NCBI RefSeq assembly: GCF_006716765.1
Contig: NZ_VFPO01000001.1
Location: 5,766,001-5,830,000 of the forward strand
Direction of reading: 5' to 3'
Origin: Actinomadura hallensis
GTDB taxonomy: Bacteria > Actinomycetota > Actinomycetes > Streptosporangiales > Streptosporangiaceae
DNA length: 64,000 nt
Shown: one piece after another, positions 14,195-22,579 of the stretch
How positions within the stretch are numbered: the first letter of the stretch is position 1
Layout of the letters: every line of letters begins with the position of its first letter
Made by a program: the position numbers and the translations under genes
Notes under the pieces: model-generated
Seen by the model: the letters and a program-made list of their open reading frames with translations, nothing else
Told to the model about the DNA's origin: nothing
Database searches by the model: none

Positions 14195-15571
14195 ATGGGC
14201 GCAGAGCGCGTGTGCGCCGGGAGCGGATTCGTTTCCGCGGAAACGAGGAGCGTCGGAAGCTTGCGAGCACAGCGACGAGTGCGGCCACGTGCCCGCCGAA
14301 CCCTGACGATGGTCACCCTGCCCCTGGCCGCGGCCTCGCTCGCCGCGGCGCCCGTCCTCGTCGCGACCCACGCGGCGGCCGCGGGACCGGCCGCGCCGCG
14401 CACCGTCCCGCACCCCCGGCCGGTCGCGGCACCGGAGACGGGCCCCGCCGGGGCCCCGACCGGGCGGCCGGAGGCGGGGACCATCGGCGGCCCCCAGCTC
14501 GCCGGCCGGGGCATCGTCGTCAACAAGGCGCCCGGCGTCCCCGCCCTGCCGAAGATCAAGGCGGCCTCCTACCTGATCGCGGACGCCGAGACCGGGGACG
14601 TCCTCGCCGCCAAGGACCCGCACGGCCGGTACCTGCCCGCGAGCACGATCAAGACGCTGACCGCGCTCGCCCTCGTCCCCAAGCTGGACCCGGACCACCG
14701 CGTGCGGCCGTCGCAGGAGGCGTGCGACGTGGAGGGCACCAAGGTCGGGCTCACCCCCAAGATGGAGTACAAGGTCTCCGACCTCTTCCACGCGATGCTG
14801 ATGATGTCGGCCAACGACGCGTCGGTCGCGCTCGCCGAGGCGAACGGCGGCCTGGAGAAGACACTCGCCGACATGAACGCCGAGGCCAGGAGGATCAACG
14901 CGCGCGACACCCGGGCCGGGTCGGTGAACGGCCTCGACCGGGACCTCGGGCTGGACGTCCGCACGCAGCACACTTCGGCGTACGACCTGGCGCTGATCCT
15001 GCGCGAGGGGATGAAGAACCCCGACTACCGCGCGTACCTCCAGGCCGTCGACCACCCGTTCCCCGCGCCGCCGACCAAGAAGGAGCGCAAGCGGGGCAAG
15101 AAGGTCGGCGGGTACCCGATCCACACCCACAACCGCATGCTGCCGGGCGAACGCGAGGAGTACCCCGGGATGCTCGGCGGCAAGAACGGCTACACGATCG
15201 CCGCGCGGCAGACGTTCGTCGCGCAGGCGCGCCGCGGCGGGCGCACCATCGTGATCTCGCTGATGCGGGCCGACCGGCCGCCGTCCCAGTACGCGGCCGA
15301 GCTGCTGGACTGGGGCTTCGCCGCGCACGGCAAGGTCGAGCCGGTGGGCGTGCTCGTCTCCCCCGTCGACACGGAGCAGGCCAAGAAGGACGCCGGAGCC
15401 GGCGGGGTGCTGCCGGACGCCCCGCTCGCGTCCGACGACACGTCCCGGCGGTGGCTGCTCGTCGGGGGCGGCGCCGCGGGCGCGCTGCTGGCCGTCGCGG
15501 TGCTGTTCGCGGTGCTGCGGCGGCGCCGCCGATTCGACGAGTCCCTCCGCACCGGCCGGTCCGGCCGGTAG
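14195..15571 (+). CDS. D-alanyl-D-alanine carboxypeptidase (S11)
   Basis: 458 residues, start ATG preceded by GAGGGG. N-terminal signal or anchor at about 36-64 (TMVTLPLAAASLAAAPVLV), a proline-rich linker, the penicillin-binding catalytic domain from about 120 to 400, and a C-terminal membrane helix (WLLVGGGAAGALLAVAVLF) ending in arginines. Catalytic Ser150 and Lys153 sit in PASTIKT, the SxN motif in MSANDAS, and the third motif reads GGKNGYT, KNG instead of KTG. It trims the terminal D-alanine of peptidoglycan stem peptides outside the membrane. It is close to trpS and yihY, a grouping familiar in actinomycetes. Confidence 0.9.
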   Translation: MGAERVCAGSGFVSAETRSVGSLRAQRRVRPRARRTLTMVTLPLAAASLAAAPVLVATHAAAAGPAAPRTVPHPRPVAAPETGPAGAPTGRPEAGTIGGPQLAGRGIVVNKAPGVPALPKIKAASYLIADAETGDVLAAKDPHGRYLPASTIKTLTALALVPKLDPDHRVRPSQEACDVEGTKVGLTPKMEYKVSDLFHAMLMMSANDASVALAEANGGLEKTLADMNAEARRINARDTRAGSVNGLDRDLGLDVRTQHTSAYDLALILREGMKNPDYRAYLQAVDHPFPAPPTKKERKRGKKVGGYPIHTHNRMLPGEREEYPGMLGGKNGYTIAARQTFVAQARRGGRTIVISLMRADRPPSQYAAELLDWGFAAHGKVEPVGVLVSPVDTEQAKKDAGAGGVLPDAPLASDDTSRRWLLVGGGAAGALLAVAVLFAVLRRRRRFDESLRTGRSGR

Positions 15572-15737
15572 CGGCGCGCAGCGCCGCGACCGGGGGAGGC
15601 ACGCCCGGTAAAGCTTCGCTCCGCCGCACCGGCGGCGCTGGTCCGGCCGTGCCCGCGGGCTTACGCTCGCGGTGGCGCCGGTGACCTCGCCGCCGCCGCT
15701 GAGGACGGCGGACCGGCGCCCCTGGAGGAAGCGCGCC

Positions 15738-16166
15738 ATGTCCGACATGTATGTCTCTGCGCTCGGTGGGCCCGCGCTCGACCATCCGCACGCGACCCTG
15801 CTGAAGGACGGCTACACCGCCGTCGCCAAGGGCGACATGGACCTCGTCCGCGCCCTGCTCGCCGAGGACGTCGTCCACCGCGTCCTCGGGCACGGCCCTC
15901 TGTCCGGCGAGTACCGCACCCCCGAGGAGGTGCTCGGCCTCTACGTCCGCCTCTTCGACCTGTCGGGCGGGACGTTCCGCGCCGAGCCCTACGCGGTGAT
16001 GGCCGGTGAGGAGTACGGCGCGGCCCTCGTCCAGACCTACGCCGAGCGTCCCGGACGGGTCCTGCGCGGGCGCTCGGTGGACCTGTTCGCCTTCCGGGAC
16101 GGCCGGATCACCGAGATCCGCACGATCCCGGAGGATCAGTACGCCGACGACGCCTTCTGGTCCTGA
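15738..16166 (+). CDS. SnoaL-like/NTF2-fold protein
   Basis: 142 residues from the ATG at 15,738, which has GGAGG upstream. The pattern LLKDGYTAVAKGDMDLVRAL LAEDVVHRVLG, followed by GEYRTPEEVLGLYVRLFDLS and VDLFAFRDGRITEIRTIPED, is that of SnoaL-like cone-shaped (NTF2) proteins, which include small cyclases, isomerases and binding proteins. No catalytic residue can be assigned. The last 31 bases, including the stop, overlap the 3' end of the convergent yihY-like gene inside a 15-bp tandem repeat. Confidence 0.75.
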   Translation: MSDMYVSALGGPALDHPHATLLKDGYTAVAKGDMDLVRALLAEDVVHRVLGHGPLSGEYRTPEEVLGLYVRLFDLSGGTFRAEPYAVMAGEEYGAALVQTYAERPGRVLRGRSVDLFAFRDGRITEIRTIPEDQYADDAFWS

Positions 16167-17293
16167 GCCTTCTGGTCCTGAGCCTTCTGGTCCTGAGCCT
16201 TCTGGTCCCGAGCCTCGCCGTCCTGCTTCGGCGGGGCGTCGCCGGGCTGCTCCAGGGCCGGTGCGAGGCGGGCCCGACAGCCCTGCTCGTCCTTCGTCGC
16301 CGGACTCCCGGTCTCCTCCGGCTCCGCGGGTTCGCCCGGGGCGACGGTCTCCGGGTCGGCGATGTTCTCCTCCGCGGCGGCGTCGGCGGTGAGGACGACG
16401 CGGCGGGTCGCCGTCCACGCGGCGACGAACAGCATGAACCGCGACGCGATGTTGATCCACACCATCAGCCCGACCAGCACGGCGAACGTCCCGTAGACGG
16501 GGTTCTCGGTGACCCGCGCGACCAGCACCGCCGCGATCTGCTTGAGCGCCTCGAACCCCGCCGCGCCGAACAGCGCGCCGCGGATGATCTGCCGCCACGG
16601 CGCCCGGGTGCCCGACAACCGGGTGAACAGCGCCAGGAAGATCACGGTGTTGAACGCGATCGCGCAGGCCAGCGACAGCAGCCGGAGCCCGGTGCCCGCG
16701 CCCGGCACGTCCTGCCAGCCGATCCATCCCAGGACCGTGCTGGTCGCGGAGATCGTGACGGACGAGACCGCGATGCCGCAGATCAGCGTCGCGCCGAGGA
16801 AGCCGAGGACGGCCACGTCCCACAGCCGCTTGACGAAGAAGTTGCCGCCGCCGGTCGGCTCGTTGCCCCAGATGTCGCGCAGCGACTCGCGCAGCACCTG
16901 CACCCAGTTCTGCCCGGTGACCAGCAGCGCGGCCAGCCCGATGATCCCGACGGTCGTCTTGGACTGGGCGATCTCCTCCACCCGGAGGTCGCCGGCCAGC
17001 CCGGGCAGCAGCTGATTGACCGCCCGGACGAAGTACTCACGGGCCAGGGCGCTGACTCCGACGAGGTAGCCGAGCAGCGCGTACGCCAGCGCCAGCAGCG
17101 GGAAGAACGACAGGAAGGCGTAGCAGGTCAGGGCGGCGGCGAGCCGGTCGCCGCGCCGCTCCTGGTAGCGCCTGAACGCCCGGACGTGGTGGTCCAGCCA
17201 CTGCCGCCGCGCCCGCGCCTCGTCCAGCCGCTCCCTGACCCCGGCGAACAGGGACTCGGCCCGCCGCTGAACCCCGTTGACCGCCTGACGCAT
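16136..17293 (-). CDS. YihY/BrkB family inner-membrane protein
   Basis: 385 residues with about six membrane spans. Family motifs: GDRLAAALTCYAFLSFFPLLAL, LLPGLAGDLR, LGATLICGIAVSSVTIS, RQIIRGALFGAAGFEALKQI and NPVYGTFAVLVGLMVWIN. The YihY/UPF0761 family was once called RNase BN in error; its role is thought to be transport or envelope function. The C-terminus (from about 300) is hydrophilic and ends in four AQDQK pentapeptides produced by a DNA tandem repeat, unlike most relatives. Near the 2'-5' ligase-like gene and trpS, as in other actinomycetes. Confidence 0.88.
   Translation of the reverse strand: MRQAVNGVQRRAESLFAGVRERLDEARARRQWLDHHVRAFRRYQERRGDRLAAALTCYAFLSFFPLLALAYALLGYLVGVSALAREYFVRAVNQLLPGLAGDLRVEEIAQSKTTVGIIGLAALLVTGQNWVQVLRESLRDIWGNEPTGGGNFFVKRLWDVAVLGFLGATLICGIAVSSVTISATSTVLGWIGWQDVPGAGTGLRLLSLACAIAFNTVIFLALFTRLSGTRAPWRQIIRGALFGAAGFEALKQIAAVLVARVTENPVYGTFAVLVGLMVWINIASRFMLFVAAWTATRRVVLTADAAAEENIADPETVAPGEPAEPEETGSPATKDEQGCRARLAPALEQPGDAPPKQDGEARDQKAQDQKAQDQKAQDQKASSAY
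16152..16211. repeat. 15-bp tandem repeat, four units, shared by two convergent genes
   Basis: Unit GCCTTCTGGTCCTGA occurs three times exactly and once with one change. On the minus strand it encodes the AQDQK repeats at the end of the YihY protein. On the plus strand each unit carries FWS-stop, so the first copy supplies the SnoaL stop codon and later copies repeat it. Confidence 0.9.
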
Positions 17294-17412
17294 GGACGAA
17301 ATCTACCCAGTCCGGACGTCCCGATGCCGCGGACGGTAATCAATCGTTGAACACTGCGTCGCCGGGCGATGACCTCGGGCGGGGAGACGGGCGGTGCGGG
17401 GGACGGCGCCCG

Positions 17413-18138
17413 TCACGCGGTGCGCCGCTCGCCCGGATCCCGCCCGCCCTTGCCGAAGACGAAGTCGCGCTGCGGGCGCCACACCCCGTCCTGGCCGTGC
17501 TCGTAGAGGGAGAACCCCCACACGTCGAACTCCGCGCTGTACCCGGCGAGTTCCTTGAACGCCCGGTCCATGACGTCCTCGGGAAGGTGGTGCGCGATGG
17601 TGACGTGCGGGTGGTACGGGAACGGCAGCGGCCGGGCCAGCGGCCCCGACAGAATCCTTTCCTGAAGCCGCTCGCAGCCGGCGATTCCTTCGGCGAGCGC
17701 CACGAACACGACCGGAGAGACGGGCCGGAACGTTCCGCTACCGCGAAGTCTGATGTGGAACGGGCGCTCGGTGCGGGCGATCTCGCACAGGTGCAGCTCG
17801 ACGGCGTCCAGCGCCGGCTCGGGCACCTCGGTCGGCGGGAGCAGCGTGATGTGCGTCGGGATCGCGTTGGCGAGCGGGTCGCCGAAGGAGGCGCGCTTGG
17901 CCTGCAGGTACGAGCCGTGCGGATCGGGGATCGGGATCGCGACGCCGATCGCGCGGACCCCGGACCCGCCGCCGGACCCGCCGCCGGACCCGGCTCCGGC
18001 CCCGCCATCGGCCCCCTCGGCCCCGCGGCAGTCGCCAGGGGCGTCCGGAGCCCCGGCCGCGGCGCCGCCCTTCGCGGAGGGCGCTCCCCCGGGGCGGCCC
18101 TCCGCGGCGTCGCCGGGTGCCGTACGGTCAGTGACCAC
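17413..18138 (-). CDS. 2'-5' RNA ligase superfamily protein
   Basis: 241 residues if begun at the GTG that overlaps the trpS stop by 11 bases. The first 70 residues are a Gly/Ser/Ala-rich linker with no obvious function; the fold starts near AIGVAIPIPDPHGSYLQ. The two catalytic H-x-T/S motifs of the 2H phosphoesterase family are present: PTHITLLPPTEV and YHPHVTIAHHLPE. Such enzymes act on 2',3'-cyclic or 2'-5' phosphodiester bonds in RNA or on cyclic nucleotides. Its overlap with trpS suggests co-expression. An internal start just before the fold is possible, since the linker is atypical. Confidence 0.82.
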   Translation of the reverse strand: MVTDRTAPGDAAEGRPGGAPSAKGGAAAGAPDAPGDCRGAEGADGGAGAGSGGGSGGGSGVRAIGVAIPIPDPHGSYLQAKRASFGDPLANAIPTHITLLPPTEVPEPALDAVELHLCEIARTERPFHIRLRGSGTFRPVSPVVFVALAEGIAGCERLQERILSGPLARPLPFPYHPHVTIAHHLPEDVMDRAFKELAGYSAEFDVWGFSLYEHGQDGVWRPQRDFVFGKGGRDPGERRTA

Positions 18139-19210
18139 GTCCCACGAATCCCACCCGTTCGCGGACGGTCTCCATCGTCCGCTCGGCGACCCTGGACGCG
18201 CGTTCCGCGCCGTGGGCGAGGAGCCGGTCGAGATGCGCCTCGTCGTCCAGCAGCTTGAGCGTGCGCTCCCTGATCGGCGTGAACGTGTCGACGACGATCT
18301 GGGCGAGGTCCTTCTTGAACTGGCCGTAGCCGCTGCCCTCGTAGCGGCGCTCCAGGTCGGGGATGGGGGTGCCCTCAAGCGCGGAGTAGATCCGCAGCAG
18401 GTTCGTGACGCCGGCCTTCTTCTCCTCGTCGTACACGACCTCGGTGCCGGTGTCGGTGACCGCGCGCATGATCTTCTTGCGCATCGGGCCGGGCTCCTCC
18501 AGCACGTCGATGATCCCCTGCGGGGAGGAGGCGGACTTGCTCATCTTCGCGTCCGGCTCCTGAAGGTCGGTGATCTTCGCGGCGCCGGAGGGGATGTGCG
18601 CCTCCGGCAGGACGAACGTCTCCCCGAAACGGTGGTTGAAACGCTGCGCCAGCGTGCGGGTCAGCTCCAGGTGCTGCCGCTGGTCCTCGCCCACGGGGAC
18701 GCGCAGCACCCGCTCGCCCTCGCCCGGCTCCGGCGTGTACAGCAGGATGTCGGCGGCCTGGAGGATCGGGTAGGTGAACAGGCCGACGGTCGTCCCGCTC
18801 GTTCCCTGCTTGGACGACTTGTCCTTGAACTGGGTCATCCGCCCCGCCTCGCCGAACCCGGTGAGGCAGCCCAGCACCCACGCCAGCTCGGCGTGCTCAG
18901 GGACGTGGCTCTGCACGAACACAGTGGCGCGGTCTGGGTCGAGGCCCATCGCCAGGAGCTGCGCCACGGCGACCTTGGTGCGGCGCCGCAGGGTCGCGGG
19001 GTCGTGCTCGACCGTGATGGCGTGCAGGTCGACCACGCAGTAGAAGGCGTCGTGCGTGTCCTGCATCGCGACCCACTGCCGGAGGGCGCCCAGATAGTTG
19101 CCGAGATGGAACGAGTCGGCGGTGGGCTGGATGCCGGACAGGACGCGCGGGGCGACCTTCGCGCCGACATCGGCGGACGTTGCGGGACTGGACGCTTCGG
19201 GCATGTGCAC
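18128..19210 (-). CDS. trpS: Tryptophanyl-tRNA synthetase
   Basis: About 358-360 residues; either the GTG at 19,210 or the ATG two codons later may start it. Class I synthetase: the HIGH-equivalent reads SGIQPTADSFHLGNYLGAL, the KMSKS loop reads DAKMSKSASSPQG, and the tryptophan-site segment is YPILQAADILLY. It charges tRNA-Trp in the cytoplasm. Length is normal for bacterial TrpRS. First gene before the 2'-5' ligase-like gene on the minus strand. Confidence 0.96.
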   Translation of the reverse strand: MHMPEASSPATSADVGAKVAPRVLSGIQPTADSFHLGNYLGALRQWVAMQDTHDAFYCVVDLHAITVEHDPATLRRRTKVAVAQLLAMGLDPDRATVFVQSHVPEHAELAWVLGCLTGFGEAGRMTQFKDKSSKQGTSGTTVGLFTYPILQAADILLYTPEPGEGERVLRVPVGEDQRQHLELTRTLAQRFNHRFGETFVLPEAHIPSGAAKITDLQEPDAKMSKSASSPQGIIDVLEEPGPMRKKIMRAVTDTGTEVVYDEEKKAGVTNLLRIYSALEGTPIPDLERRYEGSGYGQFKKDLAQIVVDTFTPIRERTLKLLDDEAHLDRLLAHGAERASRVAERTMETVRERVGFVGRGH

Positions 19211-19222
19211 GGACCGATTCTC

Positions 19223-20290
19223 TCAGGTGTCACCGGAGGCTCCGCCGCCGGTGCCTCCGCCCGGCGCGGGACCGTTGGCCCGCCCCGGCACGGGGCCGGC
19301 GACCCGGTCAGCGCCCGGGCCGGCGGCGTCGCCGATGGCCGCCCGCGGGGTCGCGGGCGGGTCGCCGGGCGGCGCCGTGACGGCCTGCGGCGTCCCCCGC
19401 GGCATGACGCGCACGCGCGCCACCCGCCGCCCGTCCATCCGGGCCACCGCGAGGCGGCGTCCCCCGGCCTCCACCGAGTCGCCCACCGCGGGCACGCGGC
19501 GCAGCGCCGCCATGATGTGCCCGGCGACCGTCTCGTAGGGGCCGGCGGGAAGCCGGATGCCGGTCTCGGCGGCGAAGTCGTCCAGGTTGAGCAGGCCGTC
19601 GACCTCGACCACGCCGCCGTGCAGGCGCCGTGCCTGCGCGTCCTGCACATCATATTCGTCGCGGATGTCGCCGATGAGCTCCTCCATCAGGTCCTCGAGC
19701 GTGACGATCCCGGCGACGCCGCCGTACTCGTCCATCACGATCGCCAGGTGGCAGCCCTCGCGGCGCATCTCCGACAGGACGGGCAGCACTCGCTTGGACG
19801 ACGGCAGGAAGATCAAGGGCCGCACCAGGTCCCCCACCCGCACCTCCGCCGCCTCCCGGCCGTCCGCCGAGGCGGCGGGGACGCCCGGCGGGTCCGGGAC
19901 GAGCAGGTCGCGGATGTGCACGAAGCCGGCCACCTCGTCGTGGGAACCGCGGCAGACGGGGAACCGCGAGTGCGGGCTGCGGGCCGCGATGCGCGCCGCG
20001 GCGGGCACCGGCAGGTCCGCGTCGAGGAACACCACCTCGGTCCGCGGCACGAGGACCTCGCGCAGCGGCCGCTCCCCCGCCGCGAACACCTCCCCGATGA
20101 GGGCCCGCTCGTCCGCGGTGAGCTGGGTGTTCTCGGCGATCAGCGCCCGCATCCGCTCGGCGGTCAGCTCCTCGCGCAGCGCGGACGCGTCACCGCCCGA
20201 CAGCCGCACGACCAGGTCGGCGGAGCCCGACAGCAGCCGGACCAGGGGGCGTGCGAACCACCGGGGCGGCCGGGGCGGCGTCCGGTCCAT
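19223..20290 (-). CDS. CorC/HlyC-type CBS-domain protein lacking DUF21
   Basis: 355 residues. Two CBS domains (about 60-185) with VLVPRTEVVFLDADLP, SRFPVCRGSHDEVAGFVHIR and HLAIVMDEYGGVAGIVTLED LMEE, then a CorC_HlyC transporter-associated domain (VEVDGLLNLDDFAAETGI RLP), then a Gly/Pro-rich tail. Membrane relatives (CNNM/MpfA magnesium exporters) carry a 180-residue DUF21 membrane domain first. Here the protein begins at what is normally the end of that domain (WFARPLVRLLSGSADLVVRL). The upstream 80 bp separate it from divergent galE, so the membrane part is absent. It may work as a soluble CorC-like accessory or be a shortened CNNM. Confidence 0.82.
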   Translation of the reverse strand: MDRTPPRPPRWFARPLVRLLSGSADLVVRLSGGDASALREELTAERMRALIAENTQLTADERALIGEVFAAGERPLREVLVPRTEVVFLDADLPVPAAARIAARSPHSRFPVCRGSHDEVAGFVHIRDLLVPDPPGVPAASADGREAAEVRVGDLVRPLIFLPSSKRVLPVLSEMRREGCHLAIVMDEYGGVAGIVTLEDLMEELIGDIRDEYDVQDAQARRLHGGVVEVDGLLNLDDFAAETGIRLPAGPYETVAGHIMAALRRVPAVGDSVEAGGRRLAVARMDGRRVARVRVMPRGTPQAVTAPPGDPPATPRAAIGDAAGPGADRVAGPVPGRANGPAPGGGTGGGASGDT

Positions 20291-20371
20291 GCGTTGAATC
20301 TTCCCCGTTCGGGGTTCCGGATAGCCTGGACCGGCCCCGCCGAACCGAACTCTCACCGTGGAGGTCCGCTC

Positions 20372-21325
20372 GTGAAGCTTCTCGTCACCGGAGGCGCCGG
20401 ATACGTCGGCAGCGTGGTCTCCGCTCTGCTGCTGGAGGCGGGGCACGAGGTCGTCGTCCTGGACGACCTGTCCACCGGGCATGAGGACGCGGTGCCGGAG
20501 GGCGCCCGGCTCGTGCGCGGCACGATGCGGGACGCCGCCGCGGACGTCCTCGGCGGCGCCGGGTTCGACGCCGTCCTGCACTTCGCCGCCAAGTCCCTCG
20601 TCGGCGAGTCGGTCGAGAAGCCCGCCCTGTACTGGGACAAGAACCTCGGCGAGTCGCTGGCGCTGCTGGACGCGATGCGCGTCGCCGGCGTCCGGCGGAT
20701 CGTGTTCTCCTCCACCGCCGCGACGTACGGGGAGCCTGAGTCGACCCCGATCGTGGAGACCGACCCGACCCGGCCCACCAACCCTTACGGCGCGTCCAAG
20801 CTGGCCATCGACACGGCGCTCGCCGAGTACGCGCGGCTGCACGGCGTCGGCGGCGTCTCCCTGCGGTACTTCAACGTCGCGGGCGCCTACGGGCGGCTGG
20901 GCGAGCGGCACGCCGTGGAGACCCACCTGATCCCGAACGTGCTGAAGACCGCGCAGGGGGACGGCGAGGCGGTGCGCCTGTTCGGCGAGGACTACCCCAC
21001 CCCGGACGGCACCTGCGTCCGCGACTACATCCACGTGCTCGACCTCGGCCGCGCCCACCTGCTGGCCCTGGACGCCTGCGAGCCGGGCCGGCACACGATC
21101 TACAACCTGGGCAGCGGCACCGGCAGCTCCGTCCGCGAGGTCGTCGAGGTGTGCCGCGAGGTCACCGGGCGCGACATCCCGGTCGAGGTCGCGCCGCGCC
21201 GCCCCGGCGACCCGGCCGTGCTGGTCGCCTCGTCCGACAAGATCCAGGCGGAGCTGGGGTGGAAGCCCGAGCGGGACCTGCGCAGCATGGTCGAGGACGC
21301 CTGGACGTTCCTGCGCTCGCGATGA
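20372..21325 (+). CDS. galE: UDP-glucose 4-epimerase
   Basis: 317 residues, GTG start with GGAGG upstream. Extended SDR: NAD-binding VTGGAGYVGSVVS near residue 5, active-site Ser in FSSTAATYGEPES, catalytic Tyr and Lys in NPYGASKLAID, and substrate motifs LRYFNVAGAYG and DGTCVRDYIHVLDL. It interconverts UDP-glucose and UDP-galactose for the Leloir pathway and for cell-envelope sugars. The stop overlaps the galK start (ATGA). Confidence 0.95.
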   Translation: MKLLVTGGAGYVGSVVSALLLEAGHEVVVLDDLSTGHEDAVPEGARLVRGTMRDAAADVLGGAGFDAVLHFAAKSLVGESVEKPALYWDKNLGESLALLDAMRVAGVRRIVFSSTAATYGEPESTPIVETDPTRPTNPYGASKLAIDTALAEYARLHGVGGVSLRYFNVAGAYGRLGERHAVETHLIPNVLKTAQGDGEAVRLFGEDYPTPDGTCVRDYIHVLDLGRAHLLALDACEPGRHTIYNLGSGTGSSVREVVEVCREVTGRDIPVEVAPRRPGDPAVLVASSDKIQAELGWKPERDLRSMVEDAWTFLRSR

Positions 21326-22476
21326 CCGGTCCGCACGTGCTCGCCGAGGAGTTCACCGCCGTGTTCGGGCGCGCCCCGGACGGGGTCTGGCGCGCCCCCG
21401 GCCGGGTCAACCTGATCGGCGAGCACACCGACTACAACGACGGCCTCGTGCTGCCGTTCGCGCTGCCGCTCGGCGTGTCGGTCGCCGCCGCCCGCCGCGA
21501 CGACGGCGTGATCGAGGTGCGCTCCCGGCAGGCCGCGACCCCCGTGACCGCCCCGGTCGACGGCGGGCCCGTCGTCGTCGAGGGCTGGCCGGCCGACCGG
21601 GCGTGGGCCGCGTACCCGGTCGGCGTGGCGCGGGTGCTGCGCGAGCACGGGACGGGCGGCGCGTCCCTGCTGATCGACTCCGACCTGCCGCAGGGCGCCG
21701 GGCTGTCGTCGTCCGCCGCGCTGGAGTGCGCGACGGCGCTCGCGCTGTGCGACCTGCACGGCGTGGAGATCGACCGTCCCGCCCTGGCACGGCTCGCGCA
21801 GCGCGCCGAGAACGAGCAGGTCGGCGTGCCGTGCGGGCTGATGGACCAGGCGGCGTCCCTGCTGTGCACGGAGGGCCGCGCGCTGATGCTCGACTGCCGC
21901 ACCGGCCTGTCGTCGCAGGTCCCGTTCGCGCCCGCGGAGTCCGGCCTGACGCTGCTGGTCGTCGACACGCGGGCGGCGCACGCCCTGGCGGGCGGCGAGT
22001 ACGCGCGGCGGCGCGCCGAGTGCGAGCGCGCCGCGTCCCTGCTCGGCGTCGACGCGCTGCGCGACGTGACGGACCTGGCCGGCGCCCTCCAGAAGCTCCC
22101 CGACCCGGTGCTGCGCCGCCGCGTCCAGCACGTCGTCACCGAGAACCACCGCGTCGAGGCCACCGTGGGCCTGCTGCGCGCGGGCGCGGTCGCCGAGCTC
22201 GGCGCGATGCTGAACGCCTCGCACCTGTCACTGCGCGACCAGTACGAGGTCTCCTGGCCGGAGGCGGACCGGGCCGTCAACGCGGCGCTGCGCGCGGGCG
22301 CCCGCGGCGGCCGGATGATCGGCGGCGGTTTCGGCGGCTCGGTCATCGTCCTGACCGCCGCCGACCGCGCCGACCGCGTCCGCGACGCCATCACCACCGC
22401 CTACGAAGACCAGGGCTGGCCCCACCCCTCCTTCCTGGAAGCCACCCCTTCCCAAGGCGCCCACCGCCTGACCTGA
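21322..22476 (+). CDS. galK: Galactokinase
   Basis: 384 residues. GHMP kinase motifs: galactose-binding GRVNLIGEHTDYNDGLVLP, ATP-binding LPQGAGLSSSAALECATA, and C-terminal GGRMIGGGFGGSVIVL. It phosphorylates galactose at C1; coupled to galE by a four-base overlap. No galT is in the window, so UDP transfer must be done elsewhere. The last 15 residues (QGWPHPSFLEATPSQGA) are encoded by a sequence that is repeated just after the stop and again at 24.5 kb. Confidence 0.95.
   Translation: MTGPHVLAEEFTAVFGRAPDGVWRAPGRVNLIGEHTDYNDGLVLPFALPLGVSVAAARRDDGVIEVRSRQAATPVTAPVDGGPVVVEGWPADRAWAAYPVGVARVLREHGTGGASLLIDSDLPQGAGLSSSAALECATALALCDLHGVEIDRPALARLAQRAENEQVGVPCGLMDQAASLLCTEGRALMLDCRTGLSSQVPFAPAESGLTLLVVDTRAAHALAGGEYARRRAECERAASLLGVDALRDVTDLAGALQKLPDPVLRRRVQHVVTENHRVEATVGLLRAGAVAELGAMLNASHLSLRDQYEVSWPEADRAVNAALRAGARGGRMIGGGFGGSVIVLTAADRADRVRDAITTAYEDQGWPHPSFLEATPSQGAHRLT
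22405..22456. repeat. Dispersed ~45-bp repeat, copy A (end of galK)
   Basis: Contains CAGGGCTGGCCCCACC and CTCCTTCCTGGAAGCCA. Copies B and C match over about 45 bp with small indels. In this copy the sequence is coding. Confidence 0.65.
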
Positions 22477-22486
22477 ACAACGCCTG

Positions 22487-22536
22487 AGGACGAGGGCTGG
22501 CCTCTCCCCCTCCTTCCTGGATGCCATCCCCGAAGG
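22487..22536. repeat. Dispersed ~45-bp repeat, copy B (just after galK)
   Basis: Contains GAGGGCTGGCCTCTCCC and CTCCTTCCTGGATGCCA, 82 bp after copy A, as if the galK 3' end had been partly duplicated. The rest of 22,477-22,579 shows only a short GC hairpin. Confidence 0.65.
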
Positions 22537-22579
22537 CATCGCGTCCTCGCCGGAGGCGCCGCCTCACGGCGCGGGGCCT

